Part shown: piece after piece, positions 52,887 to 62,200 of the stretch
How the letters are laid out: each line of letters opens with the position of its first letter
Numbering within the stretch: the stretch's first letter is position 1
From: Pseudomonas koreensis
Lineage (GTDB): Bacteria; Pseudomonadota; Gammaproteobacteria; Pseudomonadales; Pseudomonadaceae
DNA length: 64,000 nucleotides
NCBI RefSeq assembly: GCF_025447595.1
Contig: NZ_JAOEJU010000001.1
Location: 806,001 to 870,000, forward strand
Direction: 5' to 3'
Notes under the pieces: generated by a model
Databases searched by the model: none
Seen by the model: only the letters and a program-made list of their open reading frames with translations
Told to the model about the DNA's origin: nothing
Program-made: the position numbers and the translations under genes

Positions 52887-53946
52887 AGACGAAGTCCTGA
52901 AGAAATCTGCGCCCGCTGAAGTGTGGGAAGAGTTCATTCAACATGAGTTCGAACGGCTGCACACGTTCTGCCTGCTGATTTATCTGGCGAGCATGGGCAT
53001 CTGGCTGGCGTTCGACCTGATTGTCAGCTTCATTGGCGACCAAGGCTTCACCTGGCGCTCAATGGTGTTCATCGCCGCTTTTGCGATTCTTGCGGTGGTG
53101 TTGGGGTTCACTCGCAAGGCGCGCCATTTCGACTGGCTGAACCTGACTTTCGTGGCGGTCATCACGCTAGGCATCCGCATGGTGATCGACGGCCTGCCGC
53201 CGACCTTCCATGGCATCTGGCTGGTGCTGGCCGCCGCCACCACGCTGTACAGCGCTTCGGTACTTCCGCTCAGCCGCTGGTCATTCTTCACTGCTCAGGT
53301 CATCACCTGGCTGATGCTCAACCCGTTCATGCACACCGGCATCGACCTGCTGGAACTCAAGGGCGTGATGACCATCGCCTACAGCGTGTTTCTCTGTGCG
53401 TTGACGATCTATACATTTCTGAAGCTGCGCGAGGCCAAGCTCTACAACTACATCATGTCCAGGTTGTTGCTGGACCAGGCCTACAATGACACCCTCACCG
53501 AAATCCCCAACCGCCGTTCCTTCATGACCCGCGCCGGAAAAACACTGGAAGCCGTGCCGCGCGAACACGACCATTACCTGGCGATGATCGACATCGACAA
53601 CTTCAAGAAAGTGAATGATGTGTACGGCCACGACATCGGCGATGAGGTGCTCAAGCGCATCGCGGCGGACATCAAAACCGTGATGTCACGTTTCGAATAC
53701 GCACGACTGGGCGGTGAGGAATTTGCGATCTATCTGGCCGGTGTGCGCCGCGAAGATGTCGAGGCGCTGGCCGGGGAATTGTGCCGGGTGGTGCGTGAGC
53801 AACCGACCCGGCACCCGGTGACCATCAGCATCGGTCTGGCCCGGGTCGAAGATGGCGACACCCTCAACCAGGCGCTGATCAAGGCTGACGAAGCACTGTA
53901 TGAGTCAAAGCATACCGGCAAGGACCGGTACACTTTTCATCAGTGA
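52870..53946 (+). CDS. Membrane-bound diguanylate cyclase
   Basis: 358 residues. Six hydrophobic segments between about residues 35 and 190 form a membrane sensor, followed by a short coiled linker and a GGDEF domain with an intact active site GGEEF (about 281), DIDNFKKVNDVYGHDIGDEVL and PVTISIGLA. The inhibitory RxxD site is not present (MSRF at that position), so strong product inhibition is not expected. It overlaps the DUF4434 gene by 17 bp and ends the operon. Local c-di-GMP production for NfrB is the obvious role. Confidence 0.92.
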   Translation: MYKTIEDEVLKKSAPAEVWEEFIQHEFERLHTFCLLIYLASMGIWLAFDLIVSFIGDQGFTWRSMVFIAAFAILAVVLGFTRKARHFDWLNLTFVAVITLGIRMVIDGLPPTFHGIWLVLAAATTLYSASVLPLSRWSFFTAQVITWLMLNPFMHTGIDLLELKGVMTIAYSVFLCALTIYTFLKLREAKLYNYIMSRLLLDQAYNDTLTEIPNRRSFMTRAGKTLEAVPREHDHYLAMIDIDNFKKVNDVYGHDIGDEVLKRIAADIKTVMSRFEYARLGGEEFAIYLAGVRREDVEALAGELCRVVREQPTRHPVTISIGLARVEDGDTLNQALIKADEALYESKHTGKDRYTFHQ

Positions 53947-53962
53947 GGCCGTCAGGCCTCAC
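53943..53962. terminator. Hairpin shared by two convergent gene ends
   Basis: GTGAGGCC / GGCCTCAC with a GTCA loop, spanning the stop codon of the cyclase gene and the last codons of the TerC/CBS gene. It is a perfect 8-bp stem without T-run. Confidence 0.55.
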
Positions 53963-55508
53963 GCACCAGCAACACCCGCGTCACGCGACGCTCTTCGACC
54001 GCCATCACGGTCATGCCCCAGCCTTCATGTTCCAGTCGATCGCCCTTCATCGGCAGGCGATCCAGCAGGCTCATCACCAGTCCGGCGAGGGTCTGGTAAT
54101 CCTCGGTCGGCTCGGCGCGAAAACCGGTGTGTTCGCGGATGCGGTTCAGGTTCAGCGCACCGTTGACGAGGTACCCACCCTGCTCCTCGACCACATCCGG
54201 GCCGGCGATTTCGCTGGCGTCCGGCAGTTCGCCAGCAATCGATTCGAGAATGTCGGTCATGGTCAACACACCCACAAAGTCACCGAACTCATTCACCACA
54301 AAGGCAATGTGGGTCGAGGCCGCACGCATTTGTTCCAGTGCGTTGAGAATCGAATAACTGTCCAGCAGATTGACGGTCTTGCGCGCCAGGTGTTCAAGGT
54401 TCGGCTCGTTGCCGGCCAGATATTCCTTGAGCAATTCCTTCTTGTGCACGAAGCCCAACGGTTCATCCACCGCGCCGTTACGAATCAGTGGCAAGCGCGA
54501 GTAGGACGAATGCATCAGTCGCGTGCGAATAGCCTCCGCGTCGTCCGCCAGATCAATGTGATCGACATCGGCGCGCACCGTCATCAAAGCGCGAATCGGT
54601 CGCTCGGCCAATTGCAGCACGCCGCTGATCATCACCCGCTCGCGACGGTCGAACAGTTCCGCACTCGGGGCTTCACCGTTATCCAGCAAGTCGGAAATTT
54701 CCTCGCCGACCTCTTCCACCGCCAGTTTGCGACCACCCAACAGACGCATCACCGCATGAGCCGTGCGCTCGCGCATCGGACGCAAGCCCTGCATCGAGCG
54801 CTTGCGACGAGCGCGGGCGATCTGGTTGAAGATCTCGATCAGGATCGAGAAACCAATGGCCGCGTACAGATAACCTTTCGGGATGTGGAAGCCCAGGCCT
54901 TCGGCAGTCAGGGCAAAACCGATCATCATCAGGAAGCCCAGACACAGCATGATCACCGTCGGGTGGGCGTTGACGAAGCGGGTCAGCGGCTTGCTGGCAA
55001 CGATCATGACACCGATGGACACGACCACTGCGATCATCATCACCGCCAGCTCATCGACCATGCCCACGGCAGTAATCACCGCGTCCAGGGAGAACACCGC
55101 GTCGAGCACGACGATCTGCGCCACGATCGGCCAGAACAGCGCATAAGCGGTGTTGGTCGAACGCTCGCCGACATGGCCTTCCAGTCGTTCGTGCAACTCC
55201 ATGGTCGCCTTGAACAACAGGAACACACCACCGAACAGCATGATCAGGTCACGGCCGGAGAAGCTCTTGTCGAACACCTCGAACAACGGCTGCGTAAGGG
55301 TGACCAGCCAGGAAATGCTCGCCAGCAGGCCAAGACGCATGATCAGCGCCAGGCTCAAACCGATGATCCGCGCGCGATCGCGCTGATGGGGCGGCAGTTT
55401 GTCCGCCAGGATGGCGATGAACACCAGGTTGTCGATACCCAGTACCAGTTCCAGCACGATCAGTGTCAACAAGCCCAGCCATGCCGTGGGATCCGCTAAC
55501 CATTCCAT
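53952..55508 (-). CDS. TerC family membrane protein with CBS and CorC/HlyC domains (YoaE-like)
   Basis: 518 residues. The N-terminal TerC domain (about 1-240, seven helices) has the acidic signatures [18 protein letters not shown] and [18 protein letters not shown] cytoplasmic linker rich in Arg, a CBS pair (about 300-425) and a CorC/HlyC C-terminal domain (about 435-515) follow. TerC relatives export metal ions such as manganese; for the CBS-bearing group the substrate is not settled. It is convergent with the nfr operon. I looked for a yybP-ykoY manganese riboswitch upstream and did not see one. Confidence 0.9.
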   Translation of the reverse strand: MEWLADPTAWLGLLTLIVLELVLGIDNLVFIAILADKLPPHQRDRARIIGLSLALIMRLGLLASISWLVTLTQPLFEVFDKSFSGRDLIMLFGGVFLLFKATMELHERLEGHVGERSTNTAYALFWPIVAQIVVLDAVFSLDAVITAVGMVDELAVMMIAVVVSIGVMIVASKPLTRFVNAHPTVIMLCLGFLMMIGFALTAEGLGFHIPKGYLYAAIGFSILIEIFNQIARARRKRSMQGLRPMRERTAHAVMRLLGGRKLAVEEVGEEISDLLDNGEAPSAELFDRRERVMISGVLQLAERPIRALMTVRADVDHIDLADDAEAIRTRLMHSSYSRLPLIRNGAVDEPLGFVHKKELLKEYLAGNEPNLEHLARKTVNLLDSYSILNALEQMRAASTHIAFVVNEFGDFVGVLTMTDILESIAGELPDASEIAGPDVVEEQGGYLVNGALNLNRIREHTGFRAEPTEDYQTLAGLVMSLLDRLPMKGDRLEHEGWGMTVMAVEERRVTRVLLVREA

Positions 55509-55803
55509 AATCTGTCTCTATCTCTCTTCAGTGAATTCAGGCTGCCGGACACGGCAAAGCGCGGCGCGAAAGCTCGAAGGCTGCGCCAACAACGATAGTC
55601 GTTAGTCGGAAGACCGGATGCTGGGAGTGCGTCAAGACCGCGCCGTGGCGCGAGAGGAACGGGGTTCTTTGAGTAGAACTGGGAGGCTCCGAGAGGGTGT
55701 TCATGCAAATCCTGAATGAAAAAAGGCCTTGAAGCGTACAGGTTCAGATGACTTTTCCTACAGCTGGAAATCATTTCAAAATCTGTACGCCTTCCGTATC
55801 ACG
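55509..55803. other. Intergenic region upstream of the TerC/CBS gene
   Basis: 295 bases. On the minus strand it gives a GC-rich 5' leader of the TerC/CBS gene with several short inverted repeats (for example GCGCGGCGCGAAAGC near 55559-55575). No gene is supported, and a plus-strand reading is noise. It also holds the 3' end of the MerR transcript. Confidence 0.4.
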
Positions 55804-56214
55804 TCAGGAATCGGGATAGATAGAAGCCAGAACCCGGTCGGCATTCGCACCGCAGCTCATGCCTTCAGGCTTGGATTGAATGTTGTTGATCACCTCCAGC
55901 AGCCGCGCCTTGCTCTGCGCCAGATGCTGTTGCATGACTTCGATCTGCTCGACCTTGCGCGTCAGGCCTGCCACCAATTCATCGTGCTTGAATTCACCGG
56001 TTCCGGCGGCCGGCAACAACTGCTTGAGCTCTTCCAGGGAAAACCCGGCCTGCTGGGCGCTGCGGATGATATTCAGGGTCTGCAGCACTTGTGGCGGGTA
56101 ACGTCGGTAGCCATTACCCTGGCGCTCCACTTTGGGAATCAGACCCTGGGCCTCGTAAAAGCGAATACTTGAAGCGCTCAAGCCACTCTGCTGCGCCAAT
56201 TCACCGATTTTCAT
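55804..56214 (-). CDS. MerR family transcriptional regulator
   Basis: 136 residues: an N-terminal MerR HTH (MKIGELAQQSGLSASSIRFYEAQGLIP, then GYRRYPPQVLQTLNII) and a coiled-coil dimerisation helix. A single cysteine, C121, lies near the C-terminus in EGMSCGANADR. With only one Cys it is not a SoxR-type iron-sulfur protein; thiol-based electrophile sensing is plausible. GAGG precedes ATG 56214. It is divergent from an ene-reductase gene and shares a MerR-type promoter with it. Confidence 0.9.
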   Translation of the reverse strand: MKIGELAQQSGLSASSIRFYEAQGLIPKVERQGNGYRRYPPQVLQTLNIIRSAQQAGFSLEELKQLLPAAGTGEFKHDELVAGLTRKVEQIEVMQQHLAQSKARLLEVINNIQSKPEGMSCGANADRVLASIYPDS

Positions 56215-56234
56215 TTCAGCCTCGATTTGCCCGC

Positions 56235-56265
56235 TTGACATTAAAGTTAACTTTAAGCTTAGCCT
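56235..56265 (+). promoter_or_regulatory. MerR-type promoter with 19-bp spacer and palindromic operator
   Basis: -35 TTGACA (56235-56240) and -10 TAGCCT (56260-56265) are separated by 19 bp, the overlong spacer typical of MerR-activated promoters. The spacer contains the perfect 16-bp palindrome TTAAAGTTAACTTTAA (56241-56256). It drives the oxidoreductase gene at 56294 and lies just upstream of the divergent merR gene. Confidence 0.85.
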
Positions 56266-56293
56266 CTCTCCATCACTGATGAGGAGTCAAGCA

Positions 56294-57517
56294 ATGTCGC
56301 CCTTCCGTATTTTGAATCTGCCCAACGGTCAGACCGTCGGCAACCGCATCGCCAAAGCCGCCATGGAAGAAAACCTCGCGGATCGTGAGCAGGCACCTTC
56401 GCGTGAACTGTTGCGCTTGTATCAAGCCTGGGCCGACGGCGGTGCCGGTCTGCTGTTGACCGGTAATGTCATGATCGACCGCCGTGCCATGACCGGCCCC
56501 GGAGGCGTGGTACTCGAAGATGAACGGCATTTGGACCGCTTCCGCCAATGGGCGGAAATCGCCCGCAGCGGCGGCGCGCAGGTCTGGGTCCAACTCAATC
56601 ACCCCGGCCGCCAGACCTTCGCCAACATGGGCCAGCAAGCACTGGCGCCGTCGGCGGTGGCCCTGGAGATGGGTTCGTTCTCAAAACTGTTCGCCGAGCC
56701 CAAGCCGATGACCGAGGACGACATCGAAGAGGTCATTCAACGCTTCGCGAAAAGCGCCGCGCTTGCCGAAAAGGCCGGATTCACCGGGGTGCAGATCCAC
56801 GCGGCCCACGGCTATCTGCTCAGCCAGTTCCTCTCGCCACTGACCAATCGCCGCACCGACCGCTGGGGTGGCTCGCTGGAAAACCGCGCGCGCCTGCTGC
56901 TGTCGGTGATCGAGGCCGTGCGCCAGGCGGTGTCGCCGCAGTTTTGCGTGGCAGTGAAGCTCAATTCGGCGGACTTCCAGCGCGGTGGCTTCGACACCGA
57001 CGATGCGCGACAAGTGATCGAGTGGCTCAACGAGCAACCGATCGACCTGCTGGAGCTGTCGGGTGGCAGCTACGAAGCCCCGGCAATGCAAGGCGAAGCG
57101 CGCGACGGACGCACGCTGGCCCGTGAAGCATTCTTTCTGGAAATGGCTACCGAACTGGCAAGCGTGGCACGCATGCCAGTGATGGTCACCGGCGGTATCC
57201 GCCGCTTGCCGGTCGTCGAACAGGTGCTCGATAGCGGCATCGACATGGCCGGCATTGCCACCGCATTGGCTATCGAACCGCACCTGGTCAACCAATGGCG
57301 CGAAGGTCGCAACAGTGAGCCACAACTGCCGCCGATCCGCTGGAAACGCAAACCGCTGGCGGCGCTGGCAAACATGGCCGTCGTGCGTTTTCAGATGCAC
57401 CGCCTGAGCCGTGGACGCAAACCGCATCCCGAAGTGTCGGCACTCTGGGCGCTGATTCGCGACAGGTTGTACCTGAGTCGCCGTACGCGCCAATACCGCC
57501 AGGCGATGGACGTGTGA
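56294..57517 (+). CDS. NADH:flavin oxidoreductase, old yellow enzyme family
   Basis: 407 residues, an FMN-binding TIM barrel. Landmarks are NRIAKAAMEE, GAGLLLTGNVMID, VWVQLNHPGRQ, GVQIHAAHGYLLSQFLSP (substrate HxxH-type pair HAAH) and RTDRWGGSLENRARLL. Such enzymes reduce electrophilic C=C bonds or nitro compounds. The C-terminal 70 residues are basic and poorly conserved. ATG 56294 has GAGGAG eight bases upstream. Expression is probably controlled by the divergent MerR protein, which would suit a detoxification role. Confidence 0.92.
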   Translation: MSPFRILNLPNGQTVGNRIAKAAMEENLADREQAPSRELLRLYQAWADGGAGLLLTGNVMIDRRAMTGPGGVVLEDERHLDRFRQWAEIARSGGAQVWVQLNHPGRQTFANMGQQALAPSAVALEMGSFSKLFAEPKPMTEDDIEEVIQRFAKSAALAEKAGFTGVQIHAAHGYLLSQFLSPLTNRRTDRWGGSLENRARLLLSVIEAVRQAVSPQFCVAVKLNSADFQRGGFDTDDARQVIEWLNEQPIDLLELSGGSYEAPAMQGEARDGRTLAREAFFLEMATELASVARMPVMVTGGIRRLPVVEQVLDSGIDMAGIATALAIEPHLVNQWREGRNSEPQLPPIRWKRKPLAALANMAVVRFQMHRLSRGRKPHPEVSALWALIRDRLYLSRRTRQYRQAMDV

Positions 57518-57572
57518 ATGGTTGGCGTCCGCGCCGGCTCGCGCGGGTAACTGTTCTGGTCACGGAGACAGC

Positions 57573-58313
57573 TCAGACGGTCAACAACTCGTCGAGATGC
57601 CGGTAATCGACTTCCAGCGCACTTGCCAGGTGCTTCGCCCGACCCAGACGGATCGGCCCTCGCTCGATATCGATCAACAAGCCCGGGCAGGCCAGTGCAG
57701 GCAATCCAGCGACATCTTTCAAGCGGCCATCCGTGAGCAGCAGCAATCGCTGCTGTTCGGCGGGGAAGCGCTTGCGGCGCACCGCCAGCCATTGTCCGGC
57801 CTCGGTCAACGCTGCCAGCAGCGGCGTACCGCCGCCCGCCCCCAGACCTTCGAGCCATGCGCGCAATCCGCTGGAAGCCTTCAGCCCTTGCACCTGCCAC
57901 TTCGGCATCGCGCCGCTTGCGGTGAGCAACGCAAGACGCGCGCGCTGCCGGTAAGCGTCGTCGAACAGTTGCGCGAGGACGCCCTTGGCATCGCTCAAGG
58001 CTTGATGGCGACGAGTCGAGGCCGAGGCGTCGACAATCACCAGCCACAGTTCATGAGGCGTACGGGTGCGCAGTTGAAACAGCAGATCTGCGCGGACTTT
58101 CGGGCGACCCTTGAGCAAGGTACCCGGCCAGTTCACCGAGCCACTGCGAGCCGCATGACGCTTGCCTTGTCGGCCGTTGTCCAGGCGTCCGGCGCGGGGT
58201 CCGGCATTCGCCCCCGCGTCGGTTCGGGGGCGAATGCCTAAGGCTTTTTTGGCCAGGCCGGCACTTCGCGGCGGGCGCCGGTAGCGAGAGCCGGGGCCGG
58301 CATTTCGCCCCAC
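57573..58313 (-). CDS. VWA-domain protein, ChlD-like chelatase partner
   Basis: Up to 246 residues. A basic, Gly/Arg-rich N-terminal tail of about 90 residues precedes a von Willebrand A domain with the MIDAS motif DASAS (DxSxS) and later TDGR, which bind a divalent metal. The arrangement resembles the C-terminal half of the magnesium-chelatase D subunit. With the AAA+ protein upstream it could form the ATPase module that works with CobN. The GTG at 58313 gives a 76-bp overlap with the ATPase gene; the true start is uncertain because no good ribosome binding site is seen. Confidence 0.8.
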   Translation of the reverse strand: MGRNAGPGSRYRRPPRSAGLAKKALGIRPRTDAGANAGPRAGRLDNGRQGKRHAARSGSVNWPGTLLKGRPKVRADLLFQLRTRTPHELWLVIVDASASTRRHQALSDAKGVLAQLFDDAYRQRARLALLTASGAMPKWQVQGLKASSGLRAWLEGLGAGGGTPLLAALTEAGQWLAVRRKRFPAEQQRLLLLTDGRLKDVAGLPALACPGLLIDIERGPIRLGRAKHLASALEVDYRHLDELLTV

Positions 58314-59239
58314 TGCCCCTGCCCTTCGCTCGGCTCGGCGTTAGTGCCGGACGGCGATTGCGCCGGTGGCTGCGTACTCGTCGGAGACTGTTCGCGGCGA
58401 CGGTGACGCAAGGCAAACTCAGCCACGGCATCGATGTCCTTCCCGGCGATGGCTTCAGCCCCCCGCCATGCTGCATGAGCCCGCGCCGCACGCAACCAGA
58501 CCAGATCGGCGCGCAAACCGTCGACGCCCGCCGCATAGCAGCGCTCAGTGATCTGCGCCAGCGCCGCGTCATCCAGCGCGATACCCGGTAAAACCTTGCG
58601 GGCGTTCTCGCAGCGCTGGCGCAGAGCTTGCTGCTCAGCCTCCCACTGCGCGCAGAACGCCTGCGGATCGCTGTCGAAATCCAGCCGGCGACGAATGATC
58701 TGACCGCGCTCGACAGGAGCCGTGTGACCGCTCAGCGCGACATTCAGGCCGAAACGATCCAGCAATTGCGGACGCAACTCACCCTCTTCCGGGTTCATCG
58801 TGCCGATCAATACGAACTTCGCGGAGTGCCGATGGGATATCCCATCACGCTCGATCAGGTTGGTGCCGCTGGCCGCCACATCGAGCAGCAGATCCACCAG
58901 ATGATCCGGCAACAGATTCACTTCATCGACGTACAACACGCCGCCGTCAGCCTTGGCCAACACGCCCGGAGAAAACTGCGAACGACCGTCGCTCAATGCC
59001 GCGTCCAGATCCAGCGTGCCGACCAGTCGCTCTTCCGTCGCACCCAACGGCAAGGTGACGAACTGACCGCTGGCCAACAGATCCGCCAACCCCCGTGCCA
59101 GTGTCGACTTGGCCATGCCACGCGGGCCTTCGATCAGCACACCGCCGATCTTCGGATCGATGGCCGTCAGGTAAAGCGCAAGCTTCAGGTCATCGGCGCC
59201 AACCACGGCGCAGAGCGGAAAATGCGGGGTGTCGGTCAT
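58238..59239 (-). CDS. AAA+ ATPase, magnesium-chelatase subunit I type
   Basis: 333 residues of the ChlI/BchI family: GPRGMAKSTLARGLADLL (Walker A with Ala before Lys, as usual in this family), VLYVDEVNLLPDHLVDLLLDVAASG (Walker B), RHSAKFVLIGTMNPEEGELRPQLLDRFG (sensor 1 and Arg finger region). The last 45 residues are a Pro/Ser/Gly-rich tail. It probably serves as the motor subunit for cobalt insertion with CobN. ATG 59239 (MTDTPHFPL) follows cobN by eight bases. Confidence 0.9.
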   Translation of the reverse strand: MTDTPHFPLCAVVGADDLKLALYLTAIDPKIGGVLIEGPRGMAKSTLARGLADLLASGQFVTLPLGATEERLVGTLDLDAALSDGRSQFSPGVLAKADGGVLYVDEVNLLPDHLVDLLLDVAASGTNLIERDGISHRHSAKFVLIGTMNPEEGELRPQLLDRFGLNVALSGHTAPVERGQIIRRRLDFDSDPQAFCAQWEAEQQALRQRCENARKVLPGIALDDAALAQITERCYAAGVDGLRADLVWLRAARAHAAWRGAEAIAGKDIDAVAEFALRHRRREQSPTSTQPPAQSPSGTNAEPSEGQGQWGEMPAPALATGARREVPAWPKKP

Positions 59240-59247
59240 GTTCAGTC

Positions 59248-62200
59248 TCAGCTCTCTTCTTCTATGTCTAGCAGCAGGTTTTCCAGAGCCTCTTTGTAGG
59301 CGCCCGGTTCCTGCCACATCCCGCGCTGTTGCGCTTCGAGCATGCGTTCGGTCATGTCGCGCAAGGCGTGGGGATTATGCTCGCGTACGAAATCGCGGGT
59401 CGCCGGGTCCAGCAAATAGGCATCGGCCAGCAAGGCGTACTGGTGATCGTCGATCAATTGCGTGGTGGCATCGAAGGCAAACAGGTTATCGACCGTCGCC
59501 GCCAGTTCGAACGCGCCTTTATAGCCGTGGCGTTTGACCCCGTCGATCCATTTCGGATTGGCCGCCCGGGAACGAATCACCCGGTTCAGCTCTTCTTTCA
59601 AGGTGCGGATCTTCGGCAGGTCCGGCTGACTGTGATCGCCGTGATAACTGGCCGCCGCTTCGCCGCGCAGGCTTTCCACGGCGGCGAGCATGCCGCCCTG
59701 GAACTGGTAATAGTCGTTGGAATCGAGCAAGTCATGCTCGCGGTTGTCCTGGTTTTGCAGCACGGCCTGCACCTGGCTCAGGCGCTGGACGAATTGCTCG
59801 CGGGCGGCGGTACCTTCATCAGAACCACCGTACGCGTAGGCGCCCCAGTTCAGGTAGACCTCAGCGAGATCTTCTCGGGTTTGCCACAGACGACCGTCGA
59901 TGGCGCCCTGCACGCCCGCGCCATAAGCGCCAGGTTTGGCACCGAAAATTCGCCAGCCGGCCTGACGCCGGGCAGCGTCTTCATCCAGCCCGGACTGGCG
60001 CAGCGCTTCGCGCTCGGCGCGTACTTTGGCGGCCAGCGGGTTGAGATCGTCCGGCTCGTCCAGTTCGGCCACGGCTTGTACGGCGGCGTCGAACAGGCGG
60101 ATCAGGTTGGCGAACGCATCGCGGAAAAATCCGGAGACCCGCAGCGTGACATCGACCCGAGGCCGGTCGAGCAGGCTCAGCGGCAGAATCTCGAAATCAT
60201 CGACGCGCTGACTGCCGGTGGCCCACACCGGACGCACGCCCATCAGCGCCATGGCTTGGGCGATGTCATCGCCTCCGGTGCGCATGGTCGCGGTGCCCCA
60301 CACAGAGAGACCGAGTTGGCGCAGGTGATCGCCGTGATCCTGCAGGTGTCGTTCGAGAATCAGGGTTGCCGACTGGAAGCCGATTCGCCATGCCGTGGTG
60401 GTCGGCAGATTGCGCACGTCCACCGAATAGAAATTGCGTCCGGTCGGCAACACGTCGAGGCGACCGCGACTTGGGGCGCCGCTTGGGCCGGCCGGGACAA
60501 AGCGGCCGCTCAGGGCGTCGAGCAAGCCGTGCATTTCGGCCGGGCCGCAGACGTCGAGGCGTGGGGCGATTACTTCGCGCAGATGAGCAAGGATGGCACT
60601 CACCTCAGACCAGTGAGGCCCCTGTGGGAGCGAGCTTGCTCGCGAAAGCGGTGTGTCAGCGTCAGAAAGATCGACTGATACGACGCCTTCGCGAGCAAGC
60701 TCGCTCCCACAGGGGCTGTGCAGCGTCTGCGTGATCAACTGTGTTGCGAACAGCTCAAGCCGTTCGCGAGTGTCTCCCGCCGTACGCCAGACTTCATCGC
60801 TCAGCGATTGCAGCTCCATGGGACGCGGGCCGATCCAAGGATCAGCAAGTGCACAATCCAGCGGATCGAACCCCAACTGAAACGCCTTGGCCAACGCCCG
60901 CAACAAACTCGATTGCGCACCTTTGCCATCGCCGCGCGGAATACGCAGCAGCGCCAGCAACGTGTCGATGCGCAGCCGTCCGGTCGGCGACTCACCGAAA
61001 ATATGCAGGCCATCACGGATCTGCGATTCCTTCAGATCACACAGATAGGTGTCCAGACGCGGTAGCCAGATCGCCGCATCGGCATCGCTGTCGAGAGCGG
61101 CATCCAGCTGCAATTCACGATCGATCTGCGTGTCACGCACCAGTTGCAGGATGTCGCGCTGCAATTCACGAGCGCGGCGCGGATCAAGCAACTGAGCTTC
61201 GTAATACTCGTCGGCCAGCAATTCGAGATTGCGCAACGGACCGTAGGTTTCGGCACGGGTCAGCGGCGGCATCAGGTGGTCGATGATCACCGCCTGAGTG
61301 CGACGCTTGGCCTGGGCACCCTCGCCCGGATCGTTGACGATAAACGGATAAATGTTCGGCAGCGGCCCGAGCAATGTGTCCGGCCAGCAGGTCTCCGACA
61401 GGCCCACGCCCTTGCCCGGCAGCCATTCGAGGTTGCCGTGCTTGCCGACGTGGATCACGCCGTGGGCGCCGTAGGTCTGGCGCAGCCAGAAATAGAACGC
61501 GAGGTAAGCGTGCGGCGGCACCAGATCCGGGTCGTGATACACCGCACTCGGATCGACCTGATAACCCCGCGCCGGTTGAATGCCGACGAAGGTCAGGCCG
61601 AAACGCAGGCCGGCAATCATCATTCGCCCGTCACGGCACATCGGATCGTTTTGCGGCGCCCCCCAACGCTCCAGAACCGCCGTGCGATTGGCTTCGGGCA
61701 GCGCGTTGAACATCGTCAGGTAGTCGCCCATCGCCAGGCTCTGCTGGCACGGGCGCTGATCGAGGGTGTCGAGGTCATTGCTGACGCCGCCGAGCAGTTG
61801 CCGGATCAGTTCAGTGCCGCTGTCCGGCAGTTCGGCCGGCAGCGGATAACCTTCAGCTTGCAACGCCCGCAGGATATTCAGCGCGGCGGCCGGCGTGTCG
61901 AGGCCGACGCCGTTGCCGATGCGTCCATCCCGAGTCGGGTAGTTGGCGAGGATCAGGGCGATGCGCTTTTCAGCGTTCGGCACCCGCGCCAGATCGACCC
62001 AGCGGCGCGCCAGTTCAGCCACGAAATCCATGCGCTCGGGCTGGGCCCGATAACACACCACATCGGACTGACTGCGCTCGCTGCGCCAGGCCAGATCCTT
62101 GAAGCTGATCGGCCGACTGATGATCCGGCCGTCCAGTTCCGGCAGTGCGATGTGCATCGCCAGATCCCGCGGACCGAGGCCCTGCTCGCTGTCACGCCAG

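Noticed and set aside
55509..55730. Possible manganese (yybP-ykoY) riboswitch before the TerC/CBS gene
   Set aside because: The conserved core of that riboswitch class is not visible on the minus strand; only short local inverted repeats are present.
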